DNA of 7,672 nucleotides from Pseudomonadota bacterium (lineage in GTDB: Bacteria; Pseudomonadota; Gammaproteobacteria; Burkholderiales; Thiobacillaceae): contig JAJXXS010000346.1 of NCBI GenBank assembly GCA_021780975.1, positions 1-7,672 of the forward strand, in the 5' to 3' direction. The position numbers were made by a program, and so were the translations under genes. Below, one piece after another: positions 6,210-7,672 of the stretch. Position 1 is the stretch's first letter. Every line of letters starts with the position of its first letter. Under the pieces are notes generated by a model. The model was not told the origin of the DNA and did no database searches. It saw only the letters and a list, made by a program, of their open reading frames with translations.

Positions 6210-6536
6210 TCAGAAAGGCAGCTTGAAGCCTGGCGGAAGCGGCAAGCCCTGGGTGAAGCCTCCCATTTTCTCCTGCACCGTGGTCTCGACCTTGCGGGCG
6301 GCGTCGTTCACCGCCGCCGCCACCAGGTCTTCGAGCATGTCCTTGTCGTCGGCCAGCAGGCTCGGATCGATGGCGACGCGGCGAACGTCATAGCGGCAGG
6401 TCATCACCACTTTCACCAGGCCCGCTCCGCTCACCCCTTCGACCTCGACCTCGGCAAGCTTTTCCTGCATCTTGGCCATGTTGTCCTGCATCTGCTGGAC
6501 CTGCTTCATGATGTTGCCCAGGCCACCTTTCATCAT
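6210..6536 (-). CDS. ybaB: YbaB/EbfC family nucleoid-associated protein
   Basis: A 108-residue DNA-binding protein of the YbaB/EbfC family. These are small dimers that coat or bridge DNA and help organise the nucleoid, and are almost always encoded between dnaX and recR, as here. The family pattern is complete: KGGLGNIMKQVQQMQ at the start, a coiled helix, SGAGLVKV, the core IDPSLLADDKDMLEDLVAAA followed by NDA, and the ending LPPGFKLPF. The start may be the ATG at 6536, overlapping the dnaX stop by 4 nt (ATGA), or the next ATG at 6533. A strong GGAGG lies 6 or 9 nt before these, so both can be used and the products differ by one Met. Coupling with dnaX translation is very likely. No odd features. 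Confidence 0.97.
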   Translation of the reverse strand: MMKGGLGNIMKQVQQMQDNMAKMQEKLAEVEVEGVSGAGLVKVVMTCRYDVRRVAIDPSLLADDKDMLEDLVAAAVNDAARKVETTVQEKMGGFTQGLPLPPGFKLPF

Positions 6537-7672
6537 TGCTTGCCTCCGATAGGTTTGATGGAAGACGCGACGATGCTGGCGTCAAAAATTTCCATCACTT
6601 GATTGACGAATGGATCCGATTCTATCGCAGTCACCGCCTCGGCCTGGCGCTTTTTGCGCGCGCGGTCGCGCAGCTGCGCCGGCGTTTCCGCTTCCGCGTC
6701 GATGACCGCAAACTCCACCTGCAGGGCGTCCCCCAGGCGCGCGCGCAAGGCCGCAATGAGCTTGTCGCGGAAGGATCTTTCCAGCAGCGACTTGTGCGCC
6801 GCCGGCACGTGCAGGATGAACTTCCCCCCCGCGTGCTCTTTCAGCTCGCATTGTTCCGCCAGCATGCGCGCCATACCCGTCAAGCCCAGGTTGTCTACCA
6901 GCGCCGGCCAGTCGGAAGGGGCGACGGCTTCCTGCCGCGCGGGCGGCGGCGCGGGTGCAATGCCGGGTACGCCCCCCAGCGGGGGGACACGGGGCGGCTC
7001 AGGCTTTGGGCGCGCAACAGCCTCAGGTTCGGTTGCCGCCTCAAGCGCGGGCGTGAACGCGAGCATGCGCAGCAGGCTCATGGTGAAACCGGCCGCCTCG
7101 TCAGGCGCGTAGGGCAGATCGCGTCGACCATTCACGGCAATCTGGTAATAAAGCTGCAGCGTCTCCGCATCCAGGCGTGCGACCAGCGCGCGCATGCGCG
7201 CCAGGTCCGCAGTGCCCTCTTCCACGGCATCGGGCACGCTTTTCAGCACTGCAAGCTGGGTGACCAGGGCCGCCAGTTCCTGCAATGCCGCCTCAAGGGC
7301 GATGCCGCGCTCGGCAAGCGTCTGGGCCGCGGCCATCAGGCGGGGCCCATCCGCGTCCGCCAGCGCGTCCAGCAGGTCGAACAGATAGTCGCGCCGCACG
7401 GAGCCGAGCATGGCCTCTATGTCTGCCGCACGCAGATCCCCGGCGCTGTAGGCGATGGCCTGGTCGGTGAGGGAAAGGGCATCGCGCATGCTGCCCTGGG
7501 CAGCGCGCGCCAGCAGGTTGAGCGCCTCGGCCTCGCACGGGATGTCCTCCTTCTCCAGCACTTCGCCGAGGTGCTGGGCCACCAGCGCGGCGGACATGGG
7601 CTTGAGGTTGAACTGCAGGCAGCGCGACAGCACCGTCACCGGAATCTTCTGCGGATCGGTGGTCGCCAGTAT
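6533..7672 (-). CDS. dnaX: DNA polymerase III subunit gamma/tau (5' end outside window)
   Basis: The last 379 residues of the clamp-loader ATPase subunit that opens the beta clamp and, as tau, couples polymerases to the helicase. The visible part starts in the AAA+ module at ILATTDPQKIPVTVLSRC, with sensor 1 and the SRC arginine-finger region. It continues to the sensor 2 region GSMRDALSLTDQAIA (visible 60-74) and the helical collar domain III, ending near visible residue 210. A short proline-rich linker (about 214-245) leads to a tau-type C-terminal domain from DWPALV to the end. The final DPFVNQVMEIFDASIVASSIKPI resembles the end of E. coli tau, which binds the polymerase alpha subunit. The Walker A and zinc motifs lie beyond the window. 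The linker is much shorter than in E. coli, with little room for a DnaB-binding domain IV. A perfect C6/G6 hairpin sits in the linker. The stop overlaps the ybaB start. Confidence 0.97.
   Translation of the reverse strand: MLATTDPQKIPVTVLSRCLQFNLKPMSAALVAQHLGEVLEKEDIPCEAEALNLLARAAQGSMRDALSLTDQAIAYSAGDLRAADIEAMLGSVRRDYLFDLLDALADADGPRLMAAAQTLAERGIALEAALQELAALVTQLAVLKSVPDAVEEGTADLARMRALVARLDAETLQLYYQIAVNGRRDLPYAPDEAAGFTMSLLRMLAFTPALEAATEPEAVARPKPEPPRVPPLGGVPGIAPAPPPARQEAVAPSDWPALVDNLGLTGMARMLAEQCELKEHAGGKFILHVPAAHKSLLERSFRDKLIAALRARLGDALQVEFAVIDAEAETPAQLRDRARKKRQAEAVTAIESDPFVNQVMEIFDASIVASSIKPIGGKQ
6543..6547 (-). promoter_or_regulatory. Shine-Dalgarno site of ybaB inside dnaX
   Basis: GGAGG on the minus strand within the last codons of dnaX, 6 nt before ATG 6536 and 9 nt before ATG 6533. 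It is the strongest ribosome binding site seen among the minus-strand genes and supports efficient ybaB initiation beside the overlapping dnaX stop. Confidence 0.8.
6972..6986 (-). repeat. Perfect C6/G6 hairpin inside the dnaX linker
   Basis: CCCCCC (6972-6977), AGC, GGGGGG (6981-6986) is a perfect 15-nt inverted repeat within dnaX codons for V-P-P-L-G-G. In the coding strand both runs lie in frame as X-XXY-YYZ heptamers, C-CCC-CCG (6986-6980) and G-GGG-GGC (6977-6971). The position is about 145 residues before the C-terminus, at the linker ahead of the tau-specific domain. The repeat is seen directly; any slippage is speculative. Confidence 0.6.

Noticed and set aside
6582..6656. C-AAA-AAG heptamer in dnaX (6656-6650), similar to the E. 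coli A-AAA-AAG slip site
   Set aside because: The first base is C, weakening P-site slippage. A -1 shift would change only the last 22 residues and end at 6582, so it cannot make a gamma-like short form.
1..7672. Mobile elements, CRISPR repeats, tRNA or rRNA genes, defence systems
   Set aside because: No transposase, integrase, direct-repeat array or structural RNA signature was found by eye on either strand; the genes are conserved housekeeping families.

Overview
The window reads as ordinary chromosome from a GC-rich proteobacterium, most likely a betaproteobacterium or a related gammaproteobacterium. This placement is inferred from the E. coli-type HemN, the E. coli-type long PurB, the dnaX-ybaB-recR gene order and the two-domain CnoX; no 16S or other direct marker is present. 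Eight genes, two of them cut by the window edges, cover almost everything. No mobile element, CRISPR array, tRNA or rRNA was seen, and no gap without a gene exceeds about 80 bases.

Layout. Positions 1-358 (+) hold the 3' end of a diguanylate cyclase (GGDEF) gene. It meets, tail to tail with a 6-nt overlap, a minus-strand pair: an NTF2/SnoaL-like protein (1764-1321) coupled by a 1-nt TGATG overlap to a YheT-family alpha/beta hydrolase (1321-353). Divergent from that pair, behind a good sigma70-type promoter with a dyad over the predicted start site, is hemN (1843-3201, +), the oxygen-independent coproporphyrinogen III oxidase of haem synthesis. hemN converges on a long minus-strand block read from the right edge: dnaX (partial), ybaB, recR, purB and cnoX (7672-3221).

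How the genes work together. dnaX-ybaB-recR is a widely conserved cluster for replication and recombinational repair: clamp-loader subunit, nucleoid-associated protein and RecFOR mediator. purB (purine synthesis) and cnoX (holdase that also protects against oxidative damage) follow on the same strand with gaps of 56 and 76 nt. They may be read through from upstream or have their own promoters.

I found no undescribed biological system. The points most worth checking are small: a perfect C6/G6 hairpin in the dnaX linker made of two in-frame slippery-type heptamers, a long dyad in the purB leader reaching the start codon, a near-perfect dyad between ybaB and recR where no Shine-Dalgarno is visible, and a dyad operator candidate on the hemN promoter.
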